A DNA stretch of 62,864 bases from Aromatoleum toluvorans (GTDB lineage Bacteria > Pseudomonadota > Gammaproteobacteria > Burkholderiales > Rhodocyclaceae). Below, piece after piece: positions 24,629-33,243 of the stretch (its first letter is position 1; every line of letters begins with the position of its first letter). The position numbers and the translations under genes are program-made. The stretch spans positions 1 through 62,864 of the forward strand of contig NZ_WTVN01000030.1 in the NCBI RefSeq assembly GCF_012910905.1, read 5' to 3'. The notes beneath the pieces were generated by a model that worked only from the letters and a program-made list of their open reading frames with translations, was not told where the DNA came from and made no database searches.

Positions 24629-25261
24629 GGCCTGTTTCCGGGGCTGACAGTTGTTTGAAACGTGCGCGGAAGTCCGTTGCAAGGGACTTCATTGAATGAT
24701 CCGCCCGACGAGCAATGGATCCTTTCGTCACGCGCCTGTCAAGGGGCGAAAGTGCGATTTCGACAGGTTCAGTCCGAAGGATATGGGTAGCCGGGTCAAT
24801 ATATCGACCAAGGCCTAATTTAAAATGGTTTCCGCCGACTTATAAAGGGTTGAAATAACGACCGGCTGTGTGATCGAGTTTGCTGACCAGATCCCGCACT
24901 GCGCCGTAGGCAGTCGTGACCGGTCTGTCTGTCTGTGTTCGACCCAGCATGTAGCTGGTGCCGCCGCCGCTGGGCGCACAACACAGAGCCCGCGGTGCGT
25001 ACCAGATGCCGCTGCAAAATCCTGTTGCGGCACGCGTCAGCAGATCTGCGTCCTCGGTTTGTGCCCACAAGCGCCGGTGGGCTGCCGCGCGGCGCTCACA
25101 AATTATGACACTAAAATGTTTGCGCCGTTGTGCGGAACGCCGCACGATTGCCGGGTTTTTGCTCGCGCAGGGCAGTCTTTGCGCGCAAAGTTAAAGTGCC
25201 CGGCCGTACCGGCCGGCGATGCGGAGCGGCGTCTCCGCCCAGCGATCGAACGGAGCGGAAA
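24629..25261. other. 633-bp non-coding stretch between defence pair and subtilase
   Basis: No convincing gene is visible. On the minus strand TTGACA (24737-24742) could be the -35 of the ATPase operon, with a poor -10 17 bases on. A degraded copy of a dispersed palindrome lies at 24758-24781. An AT-rich tract with the near-palindrome GGTCAATATATCGACC is at 24794-24809. A minus-strand frame at 24840-25145 (101 codons, GTG start) ends in natural-looking sequence (VRDLVSKLDHTAGRYFNPL) and may be a gene remnant, but I do not recognise it. Confidence 0.5.
24758..24781. repeat. dispersed TTCGACAGGNTCAG-type repeat, degraded copy
   Basis: TTTCGACAGGTTCAGTCCGA followed by AGGA matches a short palindromic element (TTCGACAGGCTCAG...CGAACGG) known to be scattered in many proteobacterial genomes. 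It lies beyond the edge of the ATPase/Toprim pair. A second relative is inside the coding region at 47363-47384. Confidence 0.5.
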
Positions 25262-26398
25262 ATGAGGAACGGAATACTTGCGGCGGCCGTGATCTGCACA
25301 CTCGCCGGCATGAGCGGCGGTGTTGCGGCGCAGACGCCGCCGGCGAATCTCGGGGTGTCGGTGGAAGTGCGCGAAGAGGTGCGCAACAGCTTCATCTTCG
25401 TGCTGCGTGACGACGTTCCCGCGAACGAGGTGGGGCGCCACGCCAACGCGCTGGCGGCCGGGGCGGGCGGCCGGGTCACGCATGTCTACACTGCGGCGAT
25501 CAAGGGTTTTGCGGCGAAGCTGCCCGACGAGGCGGCGGCGCGCATGCTCGCGGCGAACCCGCGGATCGCTTCCTACGAGCCCGACGCCATCGCCTACGCG
25601 TTTGCCAAGCCGGGCACGTCCGTGAGCTATCCCTGCACTGCGCCGCAAACGCCGAAGGGCATCACACGCGTCGGCGGCGGGGAGCCGGCACCGGCCAACC
25701 ACAAGGCGTGGGTCATCGATACGGGCATCGACTTCGAGCACCCGGACCTGAACGTCGATACCGTCCTGAGCAAGAGCTTCCTGCTGCGCCGGAGCTCGGC
25801 GGACGACGGCAACGGGCACGGTACCCATGTCGCGGGCACGATCGGTGCGTGGGACAACGGTTGCGACGTCGTCGGCGTCGCGGCCGGAGCGAGGCTGGTC
25901 GCGGTGCGCGTGCTCGACAACAACGGTTCCGGCACTTATTCGGGGGTGATTGCAGGCGTCGATTATGTGGCTGCCAACGCGCAGGCCGGCGACGTCGCGA
26001 ACATGAGTCTGGGCGGGGGATTCAGCGCGACGCTCAACGCGGCGGTCGAAAACGCAGCAGGGAAGGGCATCTTCTTCGCGCTCGCGGCGGGCAACGAGAG
26101 CGACGAGGCGGCGAAATACTCGCCGGCGAGCGCGAAGGGGTCGAACATCTACACGGTGTCGGCGGTCGACTCGGGCGACAACTTCGCGTGGTTCTCCAAC
26201 CACGGCGATCCCATCAAATGCGCTGCGCCGGGCGTGGACGTCGTGTCGACGCGCAAGGGCGGCGGCGTGACCACGATGTCGGGCACGTCGATGGCGGCGC
26301 CCCACGTCGCCGGGCTGCTCCTGTGGGGCACGCCGAACTTTAGCGGCAGCGCGAACAACGATCCCGACGGCAGCCCCGATCCGATCTGTCACCGCTGA
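25262..26398 (+). CDS. secreted subtilisin-like serine protease (S8)
   Basis: A 378-residue exported protease. After a signal peptide (cleavage near GVAAQ) comes an inhibitor I9-like propeptide (about 33-115) and the S8 catalytic domain. The triad is in place: Asp in VIDTGIDFEHPDL (about 155), His in GNGHGTHVAGTIG (about 185), Ser in SGTSMAAPHVAGLL (about 343); the oxyanion Asn is in LAAGNESD. The protein ends soon after the Ser helix, so there is no C-terminal sorting domain or repeat. No immunity or regulatory partner is adjacent. Start ATG at 25262 follows CGGAAA. Confidence 0.92.
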   Translation: MRNGILAAAVICTLAGMSGGVAAQTPPANLGVSVEVREEVRNSFIFVLRDDVPANEVGRHANALAAGAGGRVTHVYTAAIKGFAAKLPDEAAARMLAANPRIASYEPDAIAYAFAKPGTSVSYPCTAPQTPKGITRVGGGEPAPANHKAWVIDTGIDFEHPDLNVDTVLSKSFLLRRSSADDGNGHGTHVAGTIGAWDNGCDVVGVAAGARLVAVRVLDNNGSGTYSGVIAGVDYVAANAQAGDVANMSLGGGFSATLNAAVENAAGKGIFFALAAGNESDEAAKYSPASAKGSNIYTVSAVDSGDNFAWFSNHGDPIKCAAPGVDVVSTRKGGGVTTMSGTSMAAPHVAGLLLWGTPNFSGSANNDPDGSPDPICHR

Positions 26399-26492
26399 GG
26401 CGCGAGCGCACGTCCGGCGAAAATGAGGCGATCGCTGCCGCCGGGCGACGCTCGCTGAGGGGCCGAGCGGGGCGGCTCGCCCGGCCGTACAA

Positions 26493-26532
26493 GGTCATGG
26501 GGTCATGGGGTCATGGGGTCATGGGGTCACGG
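26493..26532. repeat. 8-bp tandem repeat, five units
   Basis: The unit GGTCATGG is repeated four times exactly and once with one change (GGTCACGG), directly before the stop codon of the minus-strand DUF4124 gene (26535). Units of this length can vary by slippage; here the array lies just outside the gene. Confidence 0.85.
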
Positions 26533-26534
26533 CT

Positions 26535-27179
26535 TCATGGGCACTTCAGCACCTTGCCCATGAAGCGGCAGGGGCCGTTCGGACTGTGGAGCGTGCCGCG
26601 CCGATCCTTCTGGTAGTGGTTGCCGGCGCTGTCCCAGCAGTCGGACCCCTGGCAGCGCGTGTCGCGGCCGGCCAGCGCCGCCGATCGGTGTACCGGCGCC
26701 AGCTCCTGCCGTACGACGACATTCCTGCGCACTTCCACGCGGTCCGGCTCCTTCATGCCGCACGCGCCGAACATCGCCGAGCGCTTCGCGTCGATCGCCG
26801 CCTGGTTGTTCGGATTGGTGCGCGTTTCGCTCTCGTAGTACCAGCGCGCGTCCTCGCAGGCTTTCGAATCGAAGCGCGTGGCCTGCAGGTCGGCCTGTGT
26901 CCGTCCCGTGGCGTCCGCCGGCGAGGCCTGCTGCTGTTCGCGCAGCTTCTCCCGCAGCTCCTGCACTTCGTTACGCAGCGCCTGCTCGCGGCTGGCCGAG
27001 GAGTCGAGGGTATTCGGTGTCACGTCGATCTCCCGGCCGGTCGCCTTGCCGTGGCAGGGCACGTCCGAGAACGTGATCCTGCCCGTGCCGTCCTCGACGC
27101 AGCGATAAACCTGGGCCTGGGCGCCGGCAACGAGGCCCAGCGCCAGCAGCAGGGTGATCGGCAGTGTGCGGGCTTTCAT
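26535..27179 (-). CDS. DUF4124-type secreted protein
   Basis: A 214-residue protein with a signal peptide (cleavage after AGAQA) and an N-terminal DUF4124-like segment: VYRCVEDGTGRITFSDVPC, with the paired Cys typical of that family. A helical, charged region follows (about 60-90), then a Cys-containing C-terminal half (TRCQGSDCWDSAGNHY, GPCRFMGKVLKC). Function unknown. A GGAGG precedes the ATG at 27179. It is the last gene of a three-gene minus-strand operon with DUF488 and EcsC proteins; the gap to DUF488 is 17 bases. Confidence 0.8.
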   Translation of the reverse strand: MKARTLPITLLLALGLVAGAQAQVYRCVEDGTGRITFSDVPCHGKATGREIDVTPNTLDSSASREQALRNEVQELREKLREQQQASPADATGRTQADLQATRFDSKACEDARWYYESETRTNPNNQAAIDAKRSAMFGACGMKEPDRVEVRRNVVVRQELAPVHRSAALAGRDTRCQGSDCWDSAGNHYQKDRRGTLHSPNGPCRFMGKVLKCP

Positions 27180-27196
27180 GGTCGCCTCCGTTGGTC

Positions 27197-27598
27197 TCAA
27201 CCCGCGGTGATCGCGGCGCCGTGCTCGGCGAGCAGCGCGCGCAGCACCGAGCGATGGCAGTGCGCCTCGTCGGCGCAGTAGCAGCCGACCGAGAAGTTCG
27301 TCTGGTGCGACAGCGCGGCGAGCACATCGAGCGAGCGGCTGTTGTCGGGCGTGCTCATTTCGCCGCGGTAGCGTTTCACGAAGGCCTGCCACTCGCCCGC
27401 GTCCTGAGTCTGCTGGGCCTGCTGCGCGAGCTTCATCGTTTCGACGCTGGGCGCGAGGTTGGGATACCACACGTCGTACCAGTTCTGCGACGCGAACTCG
27501 GCTTTCGGCACGCCGCGCGGCGGGCGGCGCACGGTGCCGATGCGCAGGCCTTCGTCGGCCGCGCGCGGCGTGCCCAGGCGGACGATGCGCAGGACCAT
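27197..27598 (-). CDS. DUF488 family protein
   Basis: A 133-residue cytoplasmic protein of the DUF488 family. It shows the start IVRLGTPRAADEGLRIGTVRRPP, the motif WYDVWYPNLAPS, and the C-terminal CYCADEAHCHRSVL, in which Cys and His residues are conserved. Its biochemical role is not known. AAGGAG lies 8 bases before the ATG at 27598. The upstream EcsC gene ends 32 bases away. Confidence 0.85.
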   Translation of the reverse strand: MVLRIVRLGTPRAADEGLRIGTVRRPPRGVPKAEFASQNWYDVWYPNLAPSVETMKLAQQAQQTQDAGEWQAFVKRYRGEMSTPDNSRSLDVLAALSHQTNFSVGCYCADEAHCHRSVLRALLAEHGAAITAG

Positions 27599-27630
27599 GG
27601 CTTTTTCTCCTTTTTCCATGCGCGCCGGGC

Positions 27631-28422
27631 TCACCGGCGCGCGGCAATCTCGTTATACACCCGTCGTACCTCGTCCGGGCCATAGCGGCGTTCGAGCCGG
27701 CGGACGATGAAGTGGCCGCGCGCCATGTCCTGGAAGTGGTCGATGAACACGGTGTTCACCAGCGCCCCGCCGACCGCGCCGAGCACGGGCACGGCCTGCG
27801 CGGCGACTTTCTGCGACACGGTGACCGAGAAGCGCGACGCGACCTGCGCGATGAGGCGCACGATGACCGGCGCGCCCTGCTGCACGGCGCCCTGCTGGGC
27901 AAGAAAGCGCGCGGCCTCGGACACCGCCTTCGCCATCGCCGCGCGGGCGGTGAAGTAGGCGGTTTCGGCCGCGTCGTCGCCGGCCGCGCGCCCGCCCAGC
28001 GCGAGCACCTGCAGGCATTGCAGGCGCGTGTCGACGCTGCGCAGGTCCTCGCCTTCGCTGCGCGCGATGTCGGCGATCGAGCGCAGCATGATCGCCGTCG
28101 ACAGCGGCAGCTCGACCGCCAGCGCGGCGAGCCCGAACGCTCCGCCGGCCGCGCCCGTCGTGCCGACGGCCAGCTTGTGGAGGCGGTTGGCCGGGCCGGT
28201 GGCGCGCGCGTGGTCGAGCGTGTGCAGCGCGACGTGAAGCGCGCCCTCGATGGCCTTGCGCGCCGCGCCCATCACCGCGCTGTTCCAGGATTTCGGCAGC
28301 ATGTCGAAGCCGCGCTCGATCGGCGAGCCGAGGGCGTTGCTGATGCGCGCGGCAAGGCCCGGATGCTCCAGCAGCGCCTTCGCGGTGCGTAGATCCTCGA
28401 TGTCGGTGGTCGTCAGTGTCAT
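27631..28422 (-). CDS. EcsC family protein
   Basis: A 263-residue protein of the EcsC family, named after a Bacillus gene next to an ABC transporter, with no established activity. The Gly/Ala-rich central helices (VGTTGAAGGAFGLAALAVELPL and VPVLGAVGGALVNTVFIDHF, each shortened here by reading only the core) and the C-terminal RRLERRYGPDEVRRVYNEI are typical. GGGAGAGG precedes the ATG at 28422. It heads the operon EcsC-DUF488-DUF4124 and is divergent from the DNA methylase, with 188 bases between. Confidence 0.82.
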   Translation of the reverse strand: MTLTTTDIEDLRTAKALLEHPGLAARISNALGSPIERGFDMLPKSWNSAVMGAARKAIEGALHVALHTLDHARATGPANRLHKLAVGTTGAAGGAFGLAALAVELPLSTAIMLRSIADIARSEGEDLRSVDTRLQCLQVLALGGRAAGDDAAETAYFTARAAMAKAVSEAARFLAQQGAVQQGAPVIVRLIAQVASRFSVTVSQKVAAQAVPVLGAVGGALVNTVFIDHFQDMARGHFIVRRLERRYGPDEVRRVYNEIAARR

Positions 28423-28610
28423 GCCTCTCCCTGCGTCGTGCCCTCGGCTACCCCGCACATTGGATGCGTGCGCCCCGGCGCGGGTTCGCCCGCGATGCCG
28501 ACGATTGCGCGCCGCGCCGCGGACGTTTATCTTCCACCGGTTTCGCTTCGAGTGCACGAATCCATGAGGAAGATCCGCCCGCTGCCCGACAACCGGGAAC
28601 GAACGCCCAC

Positions 28611-29840
28611 ATGAGTGTGCTCGCGCCCGCGCGCCCGCGCGATGTCGCCGTGCTCGGCCAGGTGTTCACGCCCGAGGCGGTCGTGCGCGCGATGCTCGCG
28701 CTGCGCCGCCGGCACGGCCGCGTGCTGGAGCCGTCCTGCGGCGACGGCGCCTTCCTGCGCCACCTGCCGGGCGCGGTCGGCATCGAGTACGACGCCGCAC
28801 ACTGCCCGCCCGGCGCGACGAACCTGGATTTCTTCGCGTATCCGGCGAGCGAGCGCTTCGACACGATCATCGGCAATCCGCCCTACGTGCGCTTCCAGGA
28901 CATCCCCGCCGCGACGCGCGCGCTGCTGCACGACGAGCATTTCGACGGGCGCTCCAACCTGTACCTGTTCTTCATCGAGAAGTGCCTGCGCCACCTCGCG
29001 CCCGGCGGCGAGCTGATCTTCATCACGCCGCGCGACTTCCTCAAGGTGACGTCGGCGGTGAAGCTCAACCGCCTGATGATGGCGAGCGGCACGATCACCG
29101 ACGCGATCGAGCTCGGCGACGCGCGCGTGTTCGACGACGCGGTGCCGAACTGCCTGATCTGGCGCTTCGAGAAGGACCGCTTCGAGCGCAGCGTGCGCTA
29201 CGCCGAGATCGGCGTCGCCGACCGCCTCGCCGATGCGCTCGCGGCGCCGGCGTGGCAGACGCGCCACCTCGTCGAATGCGCCGGCCACCTGATGTTCGCG
29301 CGCGGCGACTACCCGCTGCGGCTCTCCGACGTCGCCTTCGTGAAGGTCGGCGCCGTGTCCGGGGCGGACGACCTGTATACGGACGCCGCCGCCGGCAACC
29401 GCGACTTCGTCTGCTCGGAAACCGTCAAGACCGGGCGCACCCGGCGCATGCTGTGGGTGGAGCCGGGCGATCCGCCGCCGGCGGCGCTCGTGCCGCACAA
29501 GGCGCGCCTGATCGCGCGCCGCGTGAGCAATTTTGACGAGCGCAACTGGTGGCAGTGGGGGCGCGGCTATTTCCAGTCCGGGCGCCCGCGCGTGTATGTG
29601 AATGGGCGCACGCGCCGGCCGCAGCCCTTCTTCCTGCACGACTGCGCGCACTACGACGGTGCCGTGCTGGCGGTGTTCCCGCGGCGCGAGGACGTCGATC
29701 TCGCGGCCTTCCGCGACGCCCTCAATGCCGTCGACTGGGGCGATCTCGGCTTCGTGTGCGACGGGCGCTACCTCTTCACCCAGCGCAGCCTCGAGAACGC
29801 GCCCCTGCCCGAGCACTTTCGTGTCTTTGTAACGGTCTGA
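28611..29840 (+). CDS. N6-adenine-type DNA methylase (TaqI/Eco57I-like), no partner nuclease
   Basis: A 409-residue class I SAM methyltransferase. It has motif I VLEPSCGDGAFLRHL (about 39-53), the catalytic NPPYVRF (about 88-94) and GGELIFITPRDFLK, the order of the gamma class of DNA adenine methylases such as M.TaqI. The C-terminal half, including the aromatic cluster FDERNWWQWGRGYFQSG, would be the target-recognition domain. No restriction endonuclease gene is adjacent, so this looks like an orphan methylase; RNA or protein substrates cannot be excluded. Confidence 0.8.
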   Translation: MSVLAPARPRDVAVLGQVFTPEAVVRAMLALRRRHGRVLEPSCGDGAFLRHLPGAVGIEYDAAHCPPGATNLDFFAYPASERFDTIIGNPPYVRFQDIPAATRALLHDEHFDGRSNLYLFFIEKCLRHLAPGGELIFITPRDFLKVTSAVKLNRLMMASGTITDAIELGDARVFDDAVPNCLIWRFEKDRFERSVRYAEIGVADRLADALAAPAWQTRHLVECAGHLMFARGDYPLRLSDVAFVKVGAVSGADDLYTDAAAGNRDFVCSETVKTGRTRRMLWVEPGDPPPAALVPHKARLIARRVSNFDERNWWQWGRGYFQSGRPRVYVNGRTRRPQPFFLHDCAHYDGAVLAVFPRREDVDLAAFRDALNAVDWGDLGFVCDGRYLFTQRSLENAPLPEHFRVFVTV

Positions 29841-29932
29841 ATCCCTGCGGGGATCGGCTGTTGTAGTATTCGTGCAAATCCATCGCCGCAGGCTGTGCGG
29901 TCTGCCGTGAATCTTTTCGGGAAAATTCCAAA

Positions 29933-31225
29933 ATGGTCCCTCACCTTACGACGGCCCTGACCGGTCCGCTGCTGGAACTGGAGAAGCACTTCCTCGGTCA
30001 TGCCACCGAGATCGAGCGCTGGATGCGCGTGCAGTGGCAGGATCATATGCCGCCCTTCTACGCGTCGACCGACCTGCGCAATTCGGGCTTCAAGCTCGCG
30101 CCGGTCGACCTCAACCTCTTCCCCGGCGGCTGGAACAACATCAATGACGTGTTCATGCCGCTGTGCGTGCAGGCGGCGCAGGACGCGATCGAGCGCATCT
30201 GCCCCGACGCGCGCCAGCTGCTGCTGGTGCCCGAGAACCACACGCGCAACCAGTTCTACCTGCAGAACGTCGCGAAGCTCGTGTCGGTGCTGCAGCTCAC
30301 CGGGCTCGACGTGCGCGTCGGTTCGCTGCTGCCCGAGATCACCGCGCCGACGACGCTGGAGCTCGCCAACGGCGGCAGCCTCACGCTCGAGCCGCTGGTG
30401 CGCACCGGCAACCGCGTCGGGCTCGCCGGCTTCAATCCCTGCGCGATCCTGCTCAACAACGATCTCTCCGGCGGCGTGCCGGCGATCTTCAAGGGGCTGG
30501 ACGAGCAGTGGCTGATCCCGCCGCTGCACGCCGGCTGGCACATGCGGCGCAAGTCGCGCCATGCCGCGGCCTACGACCGCGTCGCGCGCGAGTTCGGCGA
30601 GGTGATCGGCATCGACCCGTGGCGCATCAACCCCGAATACGGCGTGTGCAGCCAGATCAACTTCCAGGAGCGCACCGGTGAGGAATGCCTCGCCGCCGAG
30701 GTCGACAGCCTGCTCACGCGCATCCGCGCGAAGTACAAGGAATACGAGGTCGACGAGACTCCCTTCGTCGTCGTCAAGGCCGACGCCGGCACCTACGGCA
30801 TGGGCGTGATGACGGTGCGCGACGCCTCCGAGGTGGTGGGCCTCAACCGCCGCCAGCGCAACAAGATGAGCGTCGTCAAGGAAGGCCTGCAGGTGCAGGA
30901 AGTGATCATCCAGGAAGGCGTGCATACCTTCGAGACGGTCGATGACGCGGTCGCCGAGCCGGTCGTGTACATGATGGACCGCTTCGTCGTCGGCGGCTTC
31001 TACCGCGTGCATACCGAGCGCGGCCGCGACGAGAACCTCAACGCGCCGGGCATGCACTTCAAGCCGCTGGCGTTCCAGACCTGCTGCTCGCTGCCGGACT
31101 GCCGCCAGGCGCCGGACGCCGCGCCGAACCGCTTCTACGCCTACGGCGTGGTCGCGCGGCTGGCGCTGCTCGCCGCCTCGGTCGAGATCGAGGAGACCGA
31201 ACCCGCCGAAGCCGACGCGGCGTAA
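29933..31225 (+). CDS. gshA: glutamate-cysteine ligase, proteobacterial type
   Basis: Catalyses the first step of glutathione synthesis. The 430-residue protein belongs to the distinct proteobacterial GshA group found in betaproteobacteria and Acidithiobacillus, not the E. coli type. Supporting segments are FKLAPVDLNLFPGGWNNIND, LLLVPENHTRNQFYLQNV, and the ATP-grasp-like FVVVKADAGTYGMGVMTV. gshB follows 9 bases downstream, which confirms the pathway. Confidence 0.92.
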   Translation: MVPHLTTALTGPLLELEKHFLGHATEIERWMRVQWQDHMPPFYASTDLRNSGFKLAPVDLNLFPGGWNNINDVFMPLCVQAAQDAIERICPDARQLLLVPENHTRNQFYLQNVAKLVSVLQLTGLDVRVGSLLPEITAPTTLELANGGSLTLEPLVRTGNRVGLAGFNPCAILLNNDLSGGVPAIFKGLDEQWLIPPLHAGWHMRRKSRHAAAYDRVAREFGEVIGIDPWRINPEYGVCSQINFQERTGEECLAAEVDSLLTRIRAKYKEYEVDETPFVVVKADAGTYGMGVMTVRDASEVVGLNRRQRNKMSVVKEGLQVQEVIIQEGVHTFETVDDAVAEPVVYMMDRFVVGGFYRVHTERGRDENLNAPGMHFKPLAFQTCCSLPDCRQAPDAAPNRFYAYGVVARLALLAASVEIEETEPAEADAA

Positions 31226-31234
31226 AGGGCGGTC

Positions 31235-32191
31235 ATGGCCAACCGTCTCAGGATCGCCTTCATCGTCGACCCGCTCGACCGCCTGAAGGCCTACAAGGAT
31301 TCGAGCATCGCGATGATGCGCGCGGCGCACGCGCGCGGACACGAGGTGTTCGCGATCGGGCGCGAGGCGCTGACCTGGCGCGACGGCGTCGTCTCGGCGC
31401 GCGCGCTGGCGATCCGCCCGACCGCGGACGACCACGCGTGGTACCTGCCGGGCGACGAGGCGGTGCTGCCGCTCACCGCCTTCGACGCGGTGCTGATGCG
31501 CCAGGATCCGCCCTTCGACTTCGAGTACGTCACGGCGACCTGGATGCTGGAGCGCGCCGTCGCGGCCGGCGCGCGCGTGTTCAACGATCCGCGCGCGATC
31601 CGCGACCACTCGGAGAAGCTCGCGATCTGCGAATTCCCGCAGTTCGCCCCGACGACCCTGATCGCGCGCGACGGCGCCGACGTGCATGCCTTCATCGACG
31701 AACTCGGCGACGTGATCCTGAAGCCGCTCGACGGCATGGGCGGCAGCCAGATCTTCCGCGTGCGCGCCGACGACCCGAACCGCAACGTGATCGTCGAGAC
31801 GCTCACGCACGAAGGCGTGCGCACGATCATGGCGCAGCGTTTCCTGCCGGGGATCGCCGAGGGCGACAAGCGCGTGCTGATCGTCGGCGGCGAAGTCGTG
31901 CCGTATTCGCTTGCGCGCATCCCCAAGGCCGGCGAGACGCGCGGCAACCTCGCCGCGGGCGGGCGCGGCGTCGCGATGCCGCTCACCGCGCGCGAACGCG
32001 AGATCGCCGAGGCGCTCGCGCCGGTGCTGTGGGGACGCGGCCTGCTGATCGTCGGCCTCGACGTGATCGGCGGGCATCTCACCGAGATCAACGTCACCAG
32101 CCCCACCTGCTTCGTCGAGATCGCCGAGCAAAGCGGCTTTTCGGTGGCCGCGCTGCTCGTCGACATGCTCGAGGAGGCGTGCGCCGGATGA
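31235..32191 (+). CDS. gshB: glutathione synthetase
   Basis: Adds glycine to gamma-glutamylcysteine. The 318-residue ATP-grasp enzyme starts with RIAFIVDPLDRLKAYKDSS and includes LMRQDPPFDFEY, ILKPLDGMGGSQIFRV, the Gly-rich RGNLAAGGRG and EINVTSPTCFVEI, all typical GshB motifs. Its stop overlaps the apbE start (ATGA). Confidence 0.97.
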   Translation: MANRLRIAFIVDPLDRLKAYKDSSIAMMRAAHARGHEVFAIGREALTWRDGVVSARALAIRPTADDHAWYLPGDEAVLPLTAFDAVLMRQDPPFDFEYVTATWMLERAVAAGARVFNDPRAIRDHSEKLAICEFPQFAPTTLIARDGADVHAFIDELGDVILKPLDGMGGSQIFRVRADDPNRNVIVETLTHEGVRTIMAQRFLPGIAEGDKRVLIVGGEVVPYSLARIPKAGETRGNLAAGGRGVAMPLTAREREIAEALAPVLWGRGLLIVGLDVIGGHLTEINVTSPTCFVEIAEQSGFSVAALLVDMLEEACAG

Positions 32192-33243
32192 GCCTGCGCC
32201 AGGTGGCGGGCCGCCTGCGCGCGGCCCTGTTGGTGTTGCTGTGCACGACGCTGCTGGCGGCGTGCACGCGCCCCGAACTGTACAAGCAGGAGGCCTATGT
32301 CTTCGGCACGCGCGTCGACCTCACCGTGTATGGCGAGCCGCGCGAGACCGCCGAGGCGGCGATGGCCGAGGTGCTGCGCGAGTTCGACCGCCTGCACCGC
32401 GCCTATCACGCATGGCAGCCGTCCGAACTGACGGCGCTGAACGACGCGATCGCGCGCGGCGAAGTCGCGACCGTGTCGAACGAGCTCGCGACCATGCTCA
32501 CGGACGCGCGCAAGCTGTCGGAGACGGGTGACGGGCTGTTCAATCCGGCGATGGGCGCGCTGATCGAGATGTGGGGCTTCCACGCCGACGAATTCGTCCC
32601 GCGCCGCCCCGATCCGGCCGCGCTGCAGGCGGTGCTGCACGCGGCGCCGCGCATGTCCGACCTCATCATCACCGGCAACCAGGTCGAAAGCCGCAATCCG
32701 GCGGTCAAGCTCGATCTCGGCGGCTACGCGAAGGGCTACGCGCTCGACCGCGCGGCCGCGATCCTGCACGCCAAAGGCATCGAGAACGCGCTCATCAACA
32801 TCGGCGGCAACGTCATGGCGCTGGGCAAGAAGGGCGACAGCCCGTGGCGCATCGGCCTGCAGCATCCGCGCGAGCCGCAGCCGCTCGCGACGCTGCCGCT
32901 CTACGACGGCGAGGCGATCGGCACGTCGGGCGACTACCAGCGCTACTTCGAGCTCGACGGCAAGCGCTACTCGCACCTCATCGACCCGCGCACCGGCGGT
33001 CCCGCGGAGGCGTCGCAGTCGATGAGCGTGCTCGTGACGCCGCGCGAAGGCGCCGGCACGCTGTCCGACGCTGCCAGCAAGCCGCCCTTCATCGCCGGCG
33101 ACAACTGGCGCGAATACACGCGCCGCTACGGCATCGAGCACGCGCTGCGCGTCGCCGCCGACGGCCGCATCGAAGTCACGCGCGAATTGCGCGCGCGCCT
33201 GCAGTTCGCGCCGGGCACTTCACGCGTCATCGTCGTCGACTGA
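32188..33243 (+). CDS. apbE: FAD:protein FMN transferase ApbE, lipoprotein
   Basis: ApbE attaches FMN covalently to Thr residues of exported flavoproteins such as the Rnf and Nqr complexes. The 351-residue protein has a lipobox (LLAACTRP), then YVFGTRVDLTVYG, the FAD-binding KLDLGGYAKGYALD, LINIGGNVMALG, and YSHLIDPRTGGP. It is coupled to gshB by a 4-base overlap and to the next transporter gene by a 1-base overlap. No target flavoprotein is encoded in this window. Confidence 0.94.
   Translation: MSLRQVAGRLRAALLVLLCTTLLAACTRPELYKQEAYVFGTRVDLTVYGEPRETAEAAMAEVLREFDRLHRAYHAWQPSELTALNDAIARGEVATVSNELATMLTDARKLSETGDGLFNPAMGALIEMWGFHADEFVPRRPDPAALQAVLHAAPRMSDLIITGNQVESRNPAVKLDLGGYAKGYALDRAAAILHAKGIENALINIGGNVMALGKKGDSPWRIGLQHPREPQPLATLPLYDGEAIGTSGDYQRYFELDGKRYSHLIDPRTGGPAEASQSMSVLVTPREGAGTLSDAASKPPFIAGDNWREYTRRYGIEHALRVAADGRIEVTRELRARLQFAPGTSRVIVVD

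Noticed and set aside
26493-26532. CRISPR array
   Set aside because: Units are 8 bp without spacers; this is a simple tandem repeat. No CRISPR repeat-spacer pattern was seen in the window.
29768-33141. Long minus-strand frames opposite gshA, gshB and apbE
   Set aside because: Antisense shadows of recognised genes, with no family motif or ribosome site.
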